A model generated the notes under the pieces. The model did no database searches, was not told where the DNA came from, and saw only the letters and a list, made by a program, of their open reading frames with translations. Made by a program: the position numbers and the translations under genes. A stretch of 64,000 nt of DNA from Drosophila persimilis (lineage: Eukaryota; Arthropoda; Insecta; Diptera; Drosophilidae), in the NCBI RefSeq assembly GCF_003286085.1, contig NW_020825288.1, forward strand, positions 10,850,001 through 10,914,000. Direction: 5' to 3'. Below, piece by piece: positions 25,620 to 38,403 of this stretch. Each line of letters begins with the position of its first letter. Positions within the stretch are counted from its first letter, which is position 1.

Positions 25620-28600
25620 AGCCAACATGTTCATGCATGTCGACATGTTCAAGTGTTTTGTCTGTGTTATTAATATTATAAGCCACCACGGCCATTTATC
25701 ATCCTGGCAGGGTCCAAGGCAAAGGACATGGCAACCGTCGCTCCGTAGTGCAGTCAGTGGCCAGATTTTCACTCCCTCTCTCCCCCGTTCCAGCTGTGTT
25801 TATATATAAAACAGGGTCCTGGGCGCATAAACATGTATGTGTTAATCACAGCAATAATATCAGCAAATTAACTGCAGGACACGGACACGAACGCACTGCT
25901 GGACTCTCGCACTGGCTCCTCTCGTGTGCGTGTATCCTGCTGTGGCCAGCATTAAGCCTCTCGGCCATTTGCATTGGCACTTGCCAATTTTCCCATTGAC
26001 CGCCCACACACACACACACACACACACACCGTACGAGTACTGTGGGCTCGGATCGGGTTTACTTTGCACAGTGCCCCTATGACCACTAATTGGAATCAAA
26101 TTAACAGATTGAGTGTTTCAACCTGCCCAGGAGCCAGGTTAAGCATTTAAAAAACAATACGCTTTTGTGGAGTTTGAAAAGCTTTCGCGATAATCTGAAT
26201 ATTTACACGGAGGGTCAATAGATACGATTGTCTGGCAGTTGATAGGTGTTCAACCTCCAAATGCCACTACGACTAGATCCTCGCTTCCTTAAACTCACTT
26301 CCTTAAAAGTGTCGTAATATATGGGCCTTAAACAAAGTGAGAGTCATAAAACGCTCTATAAATAGACTTCGAATCAGACATAATGACTGTGTGGAACACT
26401 CTAGCATCCACCTCGCACTCCTCCGTGGAGGGGCCACTCCTTGTCCCACCCATCCAGAGGGCCTCCGCTTGTCTGCATCGTCTGTCATCAACAAACTGTA
26501 AAATAGCCTTAAGCCAGATAAAAATCAATTAATTACGCGTAGATGCGGCTGTCCCTGCCCCTCCCCTTGGCGTTGCAATGCGCAGCAGCATGCAGCACAC
26601 ACACACACACACACAGGGACATTCACCCACACTCTGGCAAACTGACAACATTGTAATTGTGTTGCGATTACCAAACGAACGTCACGCGCCAAACGCAGCA
26701 AATTACATTTGCATATTAGTGCCAGCGGCCAAAGAGGAGCAGGCCATGCCACACAGAGGGGGAGGCGGGTGGAATAATGCTGCCTGCCGTATGGTGCATG
26801 CTGCACAGATAGGGGCCTGGCCTGTCCTGCTCCACCGACACTCTGTTTAGCTTGCGGTATGCCGTGTGCAACTGTCGCGACAATTTGCATTAGGCATTTC
26901 ATTTTAAATGTTTGCCCACGCAGGACTCATAATGTAACCCGAATGTAATTGCCACTCAGGTGCGCGCCCCCGGGAGTGACCTAAATGCTGATTTACTCAG
27001 TGATCCGAACTAGTGGTTTCTATGCACATTATCATCATTTGGTTCTCACAGAGGGATAGAGAGAGTTGATCTGTGGATTGCAACTTGAACTACGTATTAC
27101 TGATACTTATTGCTTATTTCTTAGACGAAATAATGGAAACCAAGTATATCTAGTGGTTGACCAATACTATGCTGAAATATATTCCCTGTTTTTGAACTGT
27201 TTCCATTTGCGGAGTCATTCGATTCAAGTGGCACAATCCTACCGCACCGCCCCGCACTCCAACGACTGCGAATCAGTTCTCAACTGAACCACACAACTCA
27301 TATGCAGATGCCCCACTCTGCAGATTTGACCCCAGTCTCTCTGTCTCTCCGTCACTGTATTCTGTGTGTGTCGGTTTGTTGGTTTGGCCCAGGCCCAGGC
27401 CCAGGCCGAGGCCTAGGCCCTGTCCTGGCTCTCTGGCAGTTGGCCAAATGACAAATGCGATAATTAAATTAAACTGCTGCCACAAGCAGCACAAACAAAT
27501 CAAATGGCAATTCATCTCTGAGGGCAGCAGCAGCCCCGAGAACGGTGACCAGACCCCATTCAGGCCATATTGTTGTGGGTTCCACATTGTTTCTGCTGCT
27601 GCCGCTCCTGCTGCTGCTGCTGCTGCTGCTGTTCTTGTAGGCCTCCAGGCTTATTTACATTCATGGCCTGTTTGTGTCATTGAAAGGGCAAAAATTATGC
27701 TGCGTAAAATTAATTTTTGCACACAATACCATATGCAAATGAACAAGCAAATACTCGTAGCCGAATTGCCTTTGGGCAACTGCAGATAGTCCGCTATCCA
27801 GATGGATTATTATTGTTGTTGTTAATATTGCCATCGATATCTATCAGTTGCCGTTTGGGATTGCATTCCACAAATAATTCTGTCATTTACAGGCAATCAA
27901 ACAATTATTTCACTATTTTATTACTTAATGGTCGGGCAATTAAATAAAATATTGCATATAATAATTCCCGTTGCAAAAGGAATTGGCATGAGTTTTATTA
28001 TTATTATATTTTCATTAGGCAATAGAAATTCGAAATAAAATGAGATGATTATTGATGCCTTCTGCGTAGACCCACTTCTCTTTTAAGTGTTTTTCCTATG
28101 ACTATAATAATTCCTATAGACCTTAATCGTTTATTCATAGATTTTAGCAAAGGATACCTTAAACGACGCCTAACTAAGGCACTTTCCAAAACAACCCATA
28201 AAGTCTAAATTTTGAAAAACAGTCGCCAAACCTATTTGGTTTGTGGAGTGGTATTATCAGCATATTTCCTTGAATGCTCAATAGAATCCATTTTCCCATT
28301 CGTTTATTTACATTTAGAAGGCCTCGACTTATTCCCTTGGTTTAATTAATTACCTTATTAAGGCTAATGTGCTTTTATTAGTTGGTAATTATTAAATCAA
28401 TTTATGAATAACTTAAACACACACCACACACAAATATCGAGCATACGTCGTGTAGCCATAAGCCTTTAGCAAAAATTAAATTTTAAGCAAAGCAAACAGC
28501 AGGTCACTTTTTCCCCATAATTAATAAATAAATACTGCCTAATTGATAATATATTTATGTTTCGATAATATTTGCTGGGCCCCCACATTCTCACAGTGTC

Positions 28601-31600
28601 CCGTCCAAAAACATACTGTGTGGCAGCCGCAAAAGTGTCACTAATTTATTTTGCTCTCTGAATGTGCGTAAACTTAAAACAATAAATGCAATTTGGTATT
28701 ATTAGTATTATTGGGGGACCGCAACTTAATTAAATTGTTACGCATACGCCCCGATGCCACCACATAAATGGCTCGCTCTCTCTCCCCCTCTCTTGCTGAG
28801 CATTATTTCAGCTTTGTGCTGGGCTTCCATTCAGTTTTTACAGCTCTGCTCTCGATGGCTGCTGCTGCTGCTGTTGTTGTATTCGGATATTTTTGCATAA
28901 ATAATTTCATTTGATGGCGGACTACTTGAAATTATTCATAAATCACTTTAACACCGCAATGGCAGGCAGCAGCACCAGCATCATCTGCCTCGATTGGCGA
29001 CGAGCAGCAGGTCTGGGCTGCTTAAAACAAAAAGATGGGCGTTCCCAAGAAAGCACATTGTTCAGATGGCTCTCTGGCTGTCTCTCTCGAGCCCACGATC
29101 GCTATCGTGGAGCTCGCCAGAGCGTAGACAACGATCGCTTTCGGTCGCTATTTGTGGGCGTTGCTAAATTTGTATACCCTGTACGCTCAGAGAACCAAGG
29201 GTTTATCTTGGGGATCACTAGAACAAAGGCAATTGGAATTTATAAGATATGGGGATCTCTTCTGCATACAGCAAGTCACCCAAATCCATTAGAAATAATC
29301 CTGATCGAAAACTTACTTCAGGCACTTGCAGATCATCTTCTACTCAGTGCACAAAATAAACTAATTTCGTGAAGTTCGAGGGGCATCCAATAGTCGCAAC
29401 ACTTAAATAAAACATTCCTATTTTTATTTTTCTCATTTCACCTCCCAAATTCTTTCTTTGCGGCTGCCAAAAACTACTAAATACTTGCCAATTAGCAAAT
29501 CAGCCGTAGTTGACGGCTTTTCATTTTGAAAAATTATTAACAATTATCCCCGCCAGTGTGCTTGTGCGTAAAACAATTAACTTTGAACGCTCAGAATGTA
29601 ATTAATAACTAGCAAAAAGCCAAACCAGAAGCAAAGGCAAAAGAGCAGCAAAAAAAACTTGTCAAAAGAACATAATTTGCAAACAGCTAAATGAGTGGGT
29701 GTGGGTGTGGGTGCCCCGTCAAAGGCTATGTGTATTCTGACCAACGGAACCACAACAAATGGTGGGGCGGTGGGGGCTATTTTGTAGACAACAAAACACA
29801 ATGAGCCAATTAAAAGTCAAGAGGGCGATGTCGGCCGAAAACTTCTGCCAAAGCGAAAGGCAAAGCAAACCAAAACAAAACTAGAGCTGAAATGAAATTA
29901 AACCGACATTTCAGTGGTGTCCCACTCCCACTCCTCCACTGACTATATCTCCCCTTTCCCCCTTTTCTAGCTAATAAGCATAATTTATGCTGCTTGGGGC
30001 AACCGTTTGAAATGAAATTCATAAAAACAGCACCGCTAATCAAACAAAAAACTAAAAATAAAATGCTAAATTACCAAAACATAAAGGAAATGTTTCGGAG
30101 AGAAACACAATTTGAAAATTATCATTCAGGGGTTTATTTTAAACCAAAACGAGAGTATGGTATTTCCATTTTAACTCGATTTTGGATGCAGCACTCAAAT
30201 AAATTAGTTATAGTCTTGATCAAAAGGTGAGTTTATACAGAAATTAACATTAGATCCTCAGTTTATTATATAGGAACATGGCCTATACAAATTAGATTAA
30301 AATCGGATGGGAATGGGTGGGAATTAAATATCTGCAAGGCTATGTAAAACTTTGCCGCCCAAAGCTATCACTTCTTTCGTATTATTCCGTTGCATTCTGT
30401 TGATTTATGTTCCTTTACATTCGACGAATTTTCGCGCTGTCGCTGTTGCTGTTGGTTTTTCTCTTGGATTTTAAATTTTAAAAGCAGATTTTTATTTTAG
30501 TTTTTGGGGAAATCGTAAAGGAAAATTGCTACGAAATACTCATACATGCTCGTATTTGATCCCTTGATGAGGCTAGACGGTGCTAGACTTCTGCGGTGCC
30601 AATTCTCATCGTAGAATTTTTCTAATTTCACACATCGCCTGACATGAGTCTTCCAACTGGGCTACTCGTACCGCAACCATCCCCTTCGGGGGTCAGTAAG
30701 CCCCATGTAAATGTAAATGCAAATGAAATTCTCTCCATTTCGCATTATCCTGTGGATTCAATCCAGATGAATTTATGGCATTCCATGTATAGCAACAACA
30801 ATCTGAAACTAGAATTAACAATGTGCAATTATTACACGTAAATGATGTTGCATAAATACCTCTCCATCTCCCTGCCTGTCTCTGTAGAGGCTGTTCCCCT
30901 TTGGTCCATTATCCGCATTTGCTGCCATCCCCTCCCCTCTTGGGGCAAACCATAGACTTGCAGCCAATATGCTGCAATCTCGTTGGATATCCGGAGATGT
31001 TGTTGGGTATTGTTTTGTTGGGGCTGACGGCCACAAAGCTGGGCAGCAGTTTGCATTTACGAGTATGTCTATCCAATTAATAACACAACAAATTGAAGCC
31101 TAGCATTTCAGTCCCATATCAAATGCTCCAATGGCATTGATATTTAATTAAGAGCCCCACAATATGACAGGCACACATTTGAGGATTCAGATATTCAGAC
31201 GAAATATGACGAGTTTTGTGCAGATCAAATTATATATATCCTTTAATATATACAGCTTCTTTGGAGTAAATTTGTTGTTCTTCAAGGAATCTAAAGATAT
31301 CCAGACTCTTCCACCCCGATTCTTGTATTCCGATTGACTACCTCCGCGTTAGTGATTGCCTCTTCATGGCATCACCTCTTCGCGGTGGCAATCAAATAAT
31401 CCAACTGTACATTTCACACCGCATTGAGCCGAAGCTTTCAGGACGCGTTTGCCAAACTGCACGCTCAGCTCGAGGTCCTTTTGGTATGTTTCGTATATGT
31501 TTGCATATAGAGTATGTGTATATAGATGCCTGTGTGTTCGATGGCGAACATAATCCAGAATGACAGGGGCAATGCAGTGATTATGTTATTAATTACGAAT

Positions 31601-34600
31601 GCCATTGCAATGCGAATGTTTGCAGTGAGCAAAGCGTCTCATTACACATCAGGAATCGGCAGAGTTTGCTGCAAAATGGATTTAGCCAGAATTGCAAAAT
31701 TAATGCGGTGCACAATGATTACGTAATAAAGAGAGGAGGCGGAATCATTAGCCACTACACGTGAGATGTCCGGCTCGAATGAGCTATAATTTTTTCTAAT
31801 AGGTGTTCCCTGCTATTTCGTACCGCATTCCTCATGAACGATAGCAATTATCATAATTTTTTCAACACCCATAAACAAACAAACAAACAAACAAAAATAT
31901 GCTAAATTACACATTAAAAACATTATTTGTGAAGAGGAAACGAAGTGTATGTTGAATTTTTCTTGGCACCCCCAGAAAATTATGTACAGCAGCCGCCGCC
32001 ATTACAAAGTAGCAGGGCTCCCCTTAAAAGTCCTCACTCTCTCTGGATGGATGTAATTTGGCTGCTCATTGTTGGCCAGGCCGGCCAGGCCAGGCCAGAG
32101 CATCATCATCTTCTGGGCCCCTGCGTTTATTTTAGAAAAAGTGCGCGGAAAATGTGAAAATTAATTATACCAAGCGCACACGCAGCATATAGAGACAGCG
32201 AGCAAAGGCGTAGGGGGAAGGGGACACGCCTAACAGCATGGGTTATGTGCTAATGAAAATTGCAGAAGACCCGACCAGACTAGACAACCGACTATTTAAG
32301 GATCCTCTCGCACTGCTCTCTGATCTGATGGCGTTGATTGAAATGCGTGTACGGGGCAAACAAAGTAGCTGAAACGCTTCTGTCATAAACCTATGTAAGT
32401 TGGGGCAATGGAGAGGAATGGGCTGGCATATATGTACTATGCATGTACGAGTATGTAGTAGCTTTTGTTTGCCTTTCGGGCTATTCATGCGCTCTGTTTC
32501 TGTCATCTTTTACTCGCACACAGATATGTACACTCTCCCATTTAAATGTCAATAAATCATAAGCGAGCCTGGGGAAGAACTGGGAAACGGGGGACACGAC
32601 ACGTTTCCCTTTATTTTTAGACATTTTTCCAACATTTGCAGCTTAATGAGGTTTAGTGTTTGGATCACAACAGCACAAACAATGAAGCTTATTTATGATA
32701 GGAAATCTATCCCAGCCCAACCCAACCGAAACCCCAGAGAAGCGGAACAAGTTAAGTGTTTTGTTCTGCTAGAGGAATTCGACAAACAGAATTTATTAAT
32801 GAAGATTTATGCAATATTTACCTAAACGAGCGCCGATTCGTTAGCATTAATAATACGAAAATTCACGAATCAATTAGATCATCATGCACAGAATGGCTCC
32901 AATTTGGGCTAGGGCGCACCTGAAGCTAAATTGGAAGGCTAATACGACTAGAGAATACCCTCCCCTCGGCTTTTGTTATGTACTTGGGGCCTAAGTGCAG
33001 GATAGTATCAAAGACAATGTAAAGTAAAGACTAAAGTAAAGGGTATGTCTCGTCAGTCAGCGGCCTGGAGCCACTTTCAAAAGCCAGCCTGAAAAAATCG
33101 TGTACCAAACAAATATATGAGCGTTACTCGACTTAATTTTTTTATTGTTTAAGGCCTCGGAAAAGGTCCATTCTACCTGCAACATACATACATATATCTA
33201 CACAAGAATTCCATATAACATAGTAAGTACTTGAGCTCCAAGTACTGGCTACAATATTCAAAAATTAAATATATGTATGTGCGGTGCATATGGAGATGTT
33301 GATGATGATGATGATCAGAGGAGGGTGATTTGCGCACCGCGGGCCACACGAAAAGTGCCCGCATCCGAATGGCCATAAAAACAAACCCATTCAAGTAAAA
33401 GGAAGAGGAAAAATGAATCGGAATAAAGGGAAGAATCTACTTTCGATGGGCCATTAAGAGTGTTCATAAGGTAAACATAGGAAATGCTTTATTGTTTATG
33501 AACGCACTTAATTGGGACTGGGTTTGGGGTTGGGGTTGATGTTTCGAGGCTGTTCCTGTGGACGCGCGGGATGAGTAATTGCCGATGGTATAAGGCCAAA
33601 AATAATTATGAGGAAACTAGCCAGCCAGTCGGCCAGTGGCCGGGCTGTTTTCAGGTAGTGGGGTTGAGTACTCTACCCTCTCATAATCCATCTTCATCCA
33701 TAAAATAAACAATTTTCGTATGCATCAATCCCTCGTCGAGTACATAACGTTTTCCATTCTGTGTGCATGTGTCCGTGTGTGCGTGTGTGTGTGGATAAAT
33801 TAGAAAATATTTGGCAATCAATTAATTGATTTTCCAACTGAAAATTTACGATTTGAATGTGTGTGTATGTACTTGAGCATTTCCTTTTGAAAATTGATTG
33901 CTGATTTGGGGGAGAGCGGGTGTTGGAGGGTTATTGAGTGCCGTTTTCATGTTAATTTCATAATTTTTACGCTATTCCGGGGAAATGAGCATGCATGTCA
34001 TATGGCAGCATCTCTATCTTTGGAGGAGTGTGTGCCTGTGTGTGTATCAGTGTGCAGTGTGTGTCAGTGTGTGCGGACATGCCGCTGAAATACTAATTAT
34101 GTGCGCGATTTAAATAGATTTTTCATTTATTCAGCTAGGCCATCATTATACACTTGAAAAGGGTATTGGGATTTTGAACAGATGAATGCACCGCTTTGGG
34201 TTATACGGAAAAATATAGTGAATCAAAATTTACAGCCACCCAAGGGAGTACACATAAGATCGCATCACTATTAAATCATATATCTTCCACTACTTCATGT
34301 ATCTTCCACTACTTCATGTATCTTCCACTACTTCATGTATCTTCCACTACTTCATGTATCTTCCACTACTTCATGTATCTTCCACTACTTCATGTATCTT
34401 CCACTACTTCATGTATCTATAAGAATATCTTAATTTTTCTAAAGAGAAGATTTTTTTCTGAAGACAAAAATTAGGTTGTAGGCCTAATCGCAAAAATCAT
34501 TTTAAAAAATTCAATAATCGCAATTTAGCGACTTGTCACATTTTCATAATTTTCCCTCGGCATTTGCTGAGCCAATATCCAACAAAATTAATGAATTGAT

Positions 34601-36458
34601 AAAAGACTTGTATGATCTCTCTCATATGGTATTTATTTCGTGTCGATACAAAGTCTATAACTGAGGATATAATGTGAGCCAAAGTTGAAGTTTTCTAACA
34701 TTTTTAACGTTTCAAATACTTTGGCATTTTTTATTCAACTCTATATGTGTTACAAACATTATGGCTTTCAAATTAAACAAATTCAATTTGCTATCTGTAT
34801 TATATAGTATCTTTTATGGCAGAATACATCTCGAAGGGTATCAAAATCTCCGGCCCCATAAACATCCACACTTTCTCGTTTTTGGATGAAATGGAAATGA
34901 AAACGAAGATGAGAGGCAAATGTTTTATGTTGCGCCACTGACTGGTGCGGCCTGCTGGTGGAGCGGGTGGGTGGAGTGGTGCTGCCACACGGCATGGACT
35001 GGTGGCTGGTGTTTGGCTTTTGACAGGCGCCCATCATTTCATCATTTCTGCTTGTTTTGAGTTTGAGAGGAGACTCGCTGACTGCTGCGTGACTGAGTGA
35101 CGGGGGGCGGAAGTGTTGTGCGAGAGCAGGATACACAATTTTCTAATTATTTGTTGTACGCTCCACTAATAAGGCCAAATGGGGCATAAACATGCATAAT
35201 TATGGCGGCGCAAACCGTTTGCCGGGTGGCATGTTGCAAACGCTGTTTCATTGTCTTGCACACAGGCCACAATCCACACAGATGGAGCCTCCTTTCAGCG
35301 AATCAGCGACTAAAATGGTATATTTTATGAAAGGATTAAGTGAATTATAGATGCTGCCGGTATTTAAATGGGAGGATGAGTTGATTCTATGGCATAAAGT
35401 GTACTTATTTGTATTCTTTTTACACTCTTCCTTTCACAGACAAACAAATTTTAAAATAATTTTTAAGCATTTAAATTACATTTTAATCCCATTTTTCCCT
35501 CTCTTTTCAGGTTAAAATCTGGTTCCAGAATCGTCGCACAAAGTGGAAAAAGCAGGATAATGTCACCAATAATGAGGCTGCCGAGCACAAATCCACAAAT
35601 GCCAATAAATCGGGCGGAGGAATCGAACAGCAGCCTACGGCACCAACAACAACCGGTGGCAGTGCCGCTGCTGTGGAGAGTGCAGGCGCAACGGCCATCA
35701 AAAAGTCTACAAATGCCCAAGGAGAGAAAATTCGCGGCAGCAACAACAACAACAACAACAACAATTCGGTCTCTTTGGCCAACAACAATAGCGTTAACAA
35801 TGAAGGCAAGTTGCCAAACAAACAGACAACATCAAAAGTTAAGAAACAATTAAATGCGTTGCTGGAAAAGGCAGCAAGAACATCAAATTCGAATGGCGGA
35901 AGTGCCTCAAATCGCAGCGAGAACGAGAAAGTTGAAATGGCTGCCACCAAATCCGGCGAGAAGCGTCATCACCCATCCAACAACAACAACAATGTGGGAG
36001 AGTCCAAGTTGATGCATCAGCGCCTGCACCAGCATGCCATAGCGCTGACCGTGGAGCCGGCCGCCCCCTTAGAGCAGACTGAGAAGCTGGACATCAAGCT
36101 GGAAGAGTCGCCGCAGCATCGCGAGCTCCAGTTGAGCCTGCAGCGTGCTGCTGTGGCCGCCAAGGCAGCCGCTGCTGCCGCTCAGCAGAACGGCTGCAGT
36201 CCACCGCCACAGAATGCAGTGCCTACGGCGCTCCTGACCGAAATGGATTTCGAGAGCAGCCTGGCCGCCTCCAAGATATCCATAGCCCTGTCTTTGGCCA
36301 GCAAACAGATGAAGCAGGCCGAGGCCGAGGCCAAGGAGAAGCTGGTGAAGCAGGAAAGCGAGTCTGAGGACGATGAGGAGACGTCCACCGAGCATGGCGA
36401 CTCCACAGAGGCACACGACTCCCAGGATCAGGATGTGTCGTCGATGCGCGAGATCTAA
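18402..36458 (+). CDS. NK7.1, NK-class homeodomain transcription factor
   Basis: Three coding exons, 18402-19383, 23404-23795 and 35511-36458, join in phase (GT-AG throughout) to 773 residues. The homeodomain spans residues 415-474: Phe8, Trp48, Phe49, Asn51 and Arg53 are all present and the recognition helix reads [13 protein letters not shown], so it should bind NK-type TAAT/AAGTG-like sites in the nucleus. The intron splits it between homeodomain residues 44 and 45. An eh1-like repressor motif, HSIADILG, sits at residues 197-204, and PLNLC (292-296) resembles a CtBP-binding motif; both suggest repression. His/Gln runs near residues 28-65 and 155-170 are low complexity. The C-terminus is acidic. 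The upstream acceptor at 18386 shows a leader intron. Position 39 of the homeodomain is Ile, which is unusual in NK proteins and should be compared with orthologs. Confidence 0.9.
21168..21350. repeat. Degenerate interspersed repeat with TACCCTGTA / CAGGGTATA ends
   Basis: It starts with ATACCCTGTAT and, about 25 bp later, an inverted CAGGGTATA, then AGTCAAGTGCACACGAC and a segment ending TTTGTCTGTCCATCCG. This order of words resembles a widespread degenerate repeat of drosophilid genomes, recalled from general knowledge and not verified. The edges are approximate. Confidence 0.35.
21354..21530 (+). mobile_element. Diverged copy of a small inverted-repeat element (MITE-like)
   Basis: It begins TAGAGCCCTGC, the terminal sequence of the element at 42598-42764, and shares internal blocks with that element's reverse complement in the same order: TGTTGGATCC, AAAATTTCGGTTTA and GAGGCATGAGTATAGCT. 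The far terminal repeat is not recognisable, so the right edge is approximate. It has no coding capacity. Confidence 0.6.
25594..25619. repeat. TG dinucleotide microsatellite
   Basis: An uninterrupted TG run of about 13 units in the NK7.1 intron. Confidence 0.9.
26005..26029. repeat. CA dinucleotide microsatellite
   Basis: An uninterrupted CA run of about 12 units, about 400 bp from the TG run and of opposite orientation. The two could pair in a transcript, which is inference. Confidence 0.9.
29088..29116. other. Strong short hairpin in the NK7.1 intron
   Basis: The arm CGAGCCCACGAT (29088-29099) pairs with ATCGTGGAGCTCG (29104-29116) across a four-base loop, with one bulged base. CTCTGGC and GCCAGAG flank the hairpin and can extend the pairing with an uneven internal loop. 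No known RNA family is recognised. Confidence 0.6.
34281..34413. repeat. Perfect 19-bp tandem array, seven copies
   Basis: Seven identical copies of TATCTTCCACTACTTCATG follow one another without a single mismatch, then a partial unit. Perfect identity in an intron points to recent expansion or homogenisation. The array lies about 1.1 kb before the last NK7.1 exon. Confidence 0.97.
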
Positions 36459-37045
36459 GCTGGGGAATCAGTCACTCCGGAAACAGTCAAATTAACCTGT
36501 GCCAAAAAGTCGAATATTGCTCACACCCACACACACCAAACACACCAAACACACCAAACACACCAGACACACCCCTCCCCATACATCTTTAAATATAATT
36601 GTAATTGTAACTATAAATATAATTTACTTAACACGTACGATTGTAACTCTGTTCACCCCTAGGTGTGTGTATTTGTATTTAATTTATTGTATGCTTAAGC
36701 GATTTAGCCTAGGACTAGGACTGGGCCTTGTAAATGTTGCCATTAGAAACGCATTTATGTAAATGTTTAAATGGAGAGCCACTGCAGCCACTACGTAAAT
36801 GTAATTTGAACTTTCGAAAATTTCATGTGATAATGTATACGATGGCGAGAGGATAGAGGATAGAAGATAAAGAATAAAGGATAAAGGATAGGGAACAGAA
36901 GATACGCGTTGCCCGGAGGCATAGCAACAATTACAAATTGCAAAATTGATTTTACTACTTGAACTATGAACTATATAAATGTAGGTCTAAGGCTATTGTA
37001 TGTGTACGCTATGCTACCCTGTAAATTGCAATTGAATGAAACATA
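36459..37045 (+). other. NK7.1 3' UTR, convergent with spn-B
   Basis: The stop codon at 36456-36458 is followed by a 9-bp ACACACCAA array near 36520-36560. An AATAAA lies at 36873-36878 inside an AAAGGATA-rich stretch and is the best plus-strand polyadenylation signal. spn-B converges from the right, so the two 3' ends may overlap. Confidence 0.6.
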
Positions 37046-37051
37046 TTTATT
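37046..37051 (-). terminator. Polyadenylation signal for spn-B
   Basis: TTTATT on the plus strand gives AATAAA on the minus strand, 125 bases beyond the spn-B stop codon. Confidence 0.6.
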
Positions 37052-37175
37052 GAGTGTTTGTACAAAACAAAAAGCCCGAAAAAAAAACTAAATAAGGCAA
37101 AAGAGAACAAATCACCGCCGTTACACATTTTAAATTCAACAAATTAAAAAGAATATAAAAAATAAATTCAATGAA

Positions 37176-38403
37176 TCACAGGCGTCGCATTTTGGCCGGT
37201 GGTCGGGCGGGGAGTTCTGCTGGCACATCCACCACACCCTCCGAGGTGATCAGGAATTCGGCAAAGCTGTTGGGCGTCTCGGGAGAGTACACAACCTCAA
37301 GCTTTCGTACTGTGAGCAGTTGATCCGTGACCCGGTGCTGCTTGGGCACCCGCGAAATGCGCATGCGAGTGCGTCCCAGATGCGCCCATTGCAGGCCCAG
37401 GCAGGGTACTTCATCCTGCAGCGACCCGGTCGCCAAGCCACTGCCACTGGACGCCACTTGATTGACGCATACCACGGCACAGTTGTACTTGTCCGCATAG
37501 CTGATCAGGGCATCGGCCAGGCGGCGCATTTGACGGGCACGCTCCAGAAAGTCCGTATAGAGCCGGAAGATGGCAGCCACGGAGTCGATGATGATCAATC
37601 CAATGCTGTGCTGCTGCAGCAGACGCGGCAAACGATTGCTCACACAGTTGATAAGGGGTTGCTGAAGTGGATTTGAATAGGATAAACTGGGTTCTTTAAG
37701 TGGTTTTCTCTCACTCACGCTCTCGTACTGATGTTCGACGAAAATGTTTCCCAGAAAGTTCAGTTGCTCCTGGGGGTAGCGCGCCTCTAAGGCCTTGCTC
37801 ATCTCCAGCATACGGCGCGCCGGAAAGGCATCCTCTGTGCATATATAGGCCACTCCCCTGCCCAGGCCCCCAAGTTTCAGTGGCAGCTGAACACATAGCG
37901 CGAGCTGCAGTAGCAGTTGTGTCTTGCCCACGCCGGCGGCCCCGCAGATTTCGGTTATACCCCGCGTGACCACGCCTCCGCCCGTACAGCGATCCAGGGC
38001 AGAGCAGCCAAAAGATACACGTGACCATTTGACATTGGCCAGTGGCTTGAACAGGGAATCGGCTGGGGGGGAAATCAGTTCAAGTGCAGGTCAGTTTCAC
38101 TCTCGAAAATGGTTATCCCTTACCTGACAGCGGGGTCTCCGCTAGCCACTTGGCCGCCGCATCCTTCAGCACGCGGACATCGTCCGGCGTGCACTTACGC
38201 ACCAGCGTGTAAAGTGATTTGGTGCGGGTGTCCAGAAACTTGATCCTGGGCGTCGTCAACACGGCCTCTGGCGTGAGAACATTGACTGAAGTGGGAATTG
38301 CATTAAAGGGGCATTAGATGACACTTCAACAAAGTTCCCCATTCTTACCGCTCTCCGCAATTTCCCTAATATGCTTAGGCAATTGATCCAAAAAGTTTGT
38401 CAT
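37176..38403 (-). CDS. spindle-B, XRCC3-like RAD51 paralog
   Basis: Four exons on the minus strand (38403-38349, 38285-38124, 38062-37719, 37661-37176) encode 330 residues. It is a RecA-fold ATPase. The Walker A motif GAAGVGKT is at residues 113-120 and the Walker B strand LIIIDS at 191-196. The N-terminus lacks a long extension, as expected for XRCC3. The family works in nuclei on double-strand-break repair by homologous recombination, and fly spn-B acts in meiotic recombination and so affects egg patterning. The 57-nt third intron is open in frame, so retention would insert 19 residues. The spliced form matches XRCC3 better around the EH-NCV segment, so it is preferred. It lies tail-to-tail with NK7.1 and just downstream of ATP synthase e on the same strand. 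Confidence 0.9.

Larger units (their letters stand above)
23796..35510 (+). other. NK7.1 coding intron 2 (splits the homeobox)
   Basis: An 11.7 kb intron with a GTATGC donor and a CTCTTTTCAG acceptor. It is mostly unique AT-rich noncoding DNA with several CA/TG microsatellites, a C/G-rich CCCAGG array near 27390-27420, a strong hairpin at 29088-29116 and a 19-bp tandem array at 34281-34413. No exon, tRNA or other gene is supportable on either strand. Its size and position make it a likely home for NK7.1 enhancers. Confidence 0.8.

Noticed and set aside
34281..34413. CRISPR-like array
   Set aside because: The 19-bp units are directly adjacent with no spacers, and the genome is animal.
34196..34474. 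92-codon frame through the 19-bp array
   Set aside because: The repeated peptide arises only because the tandem unit happens to be open. There is no domain or splice support.
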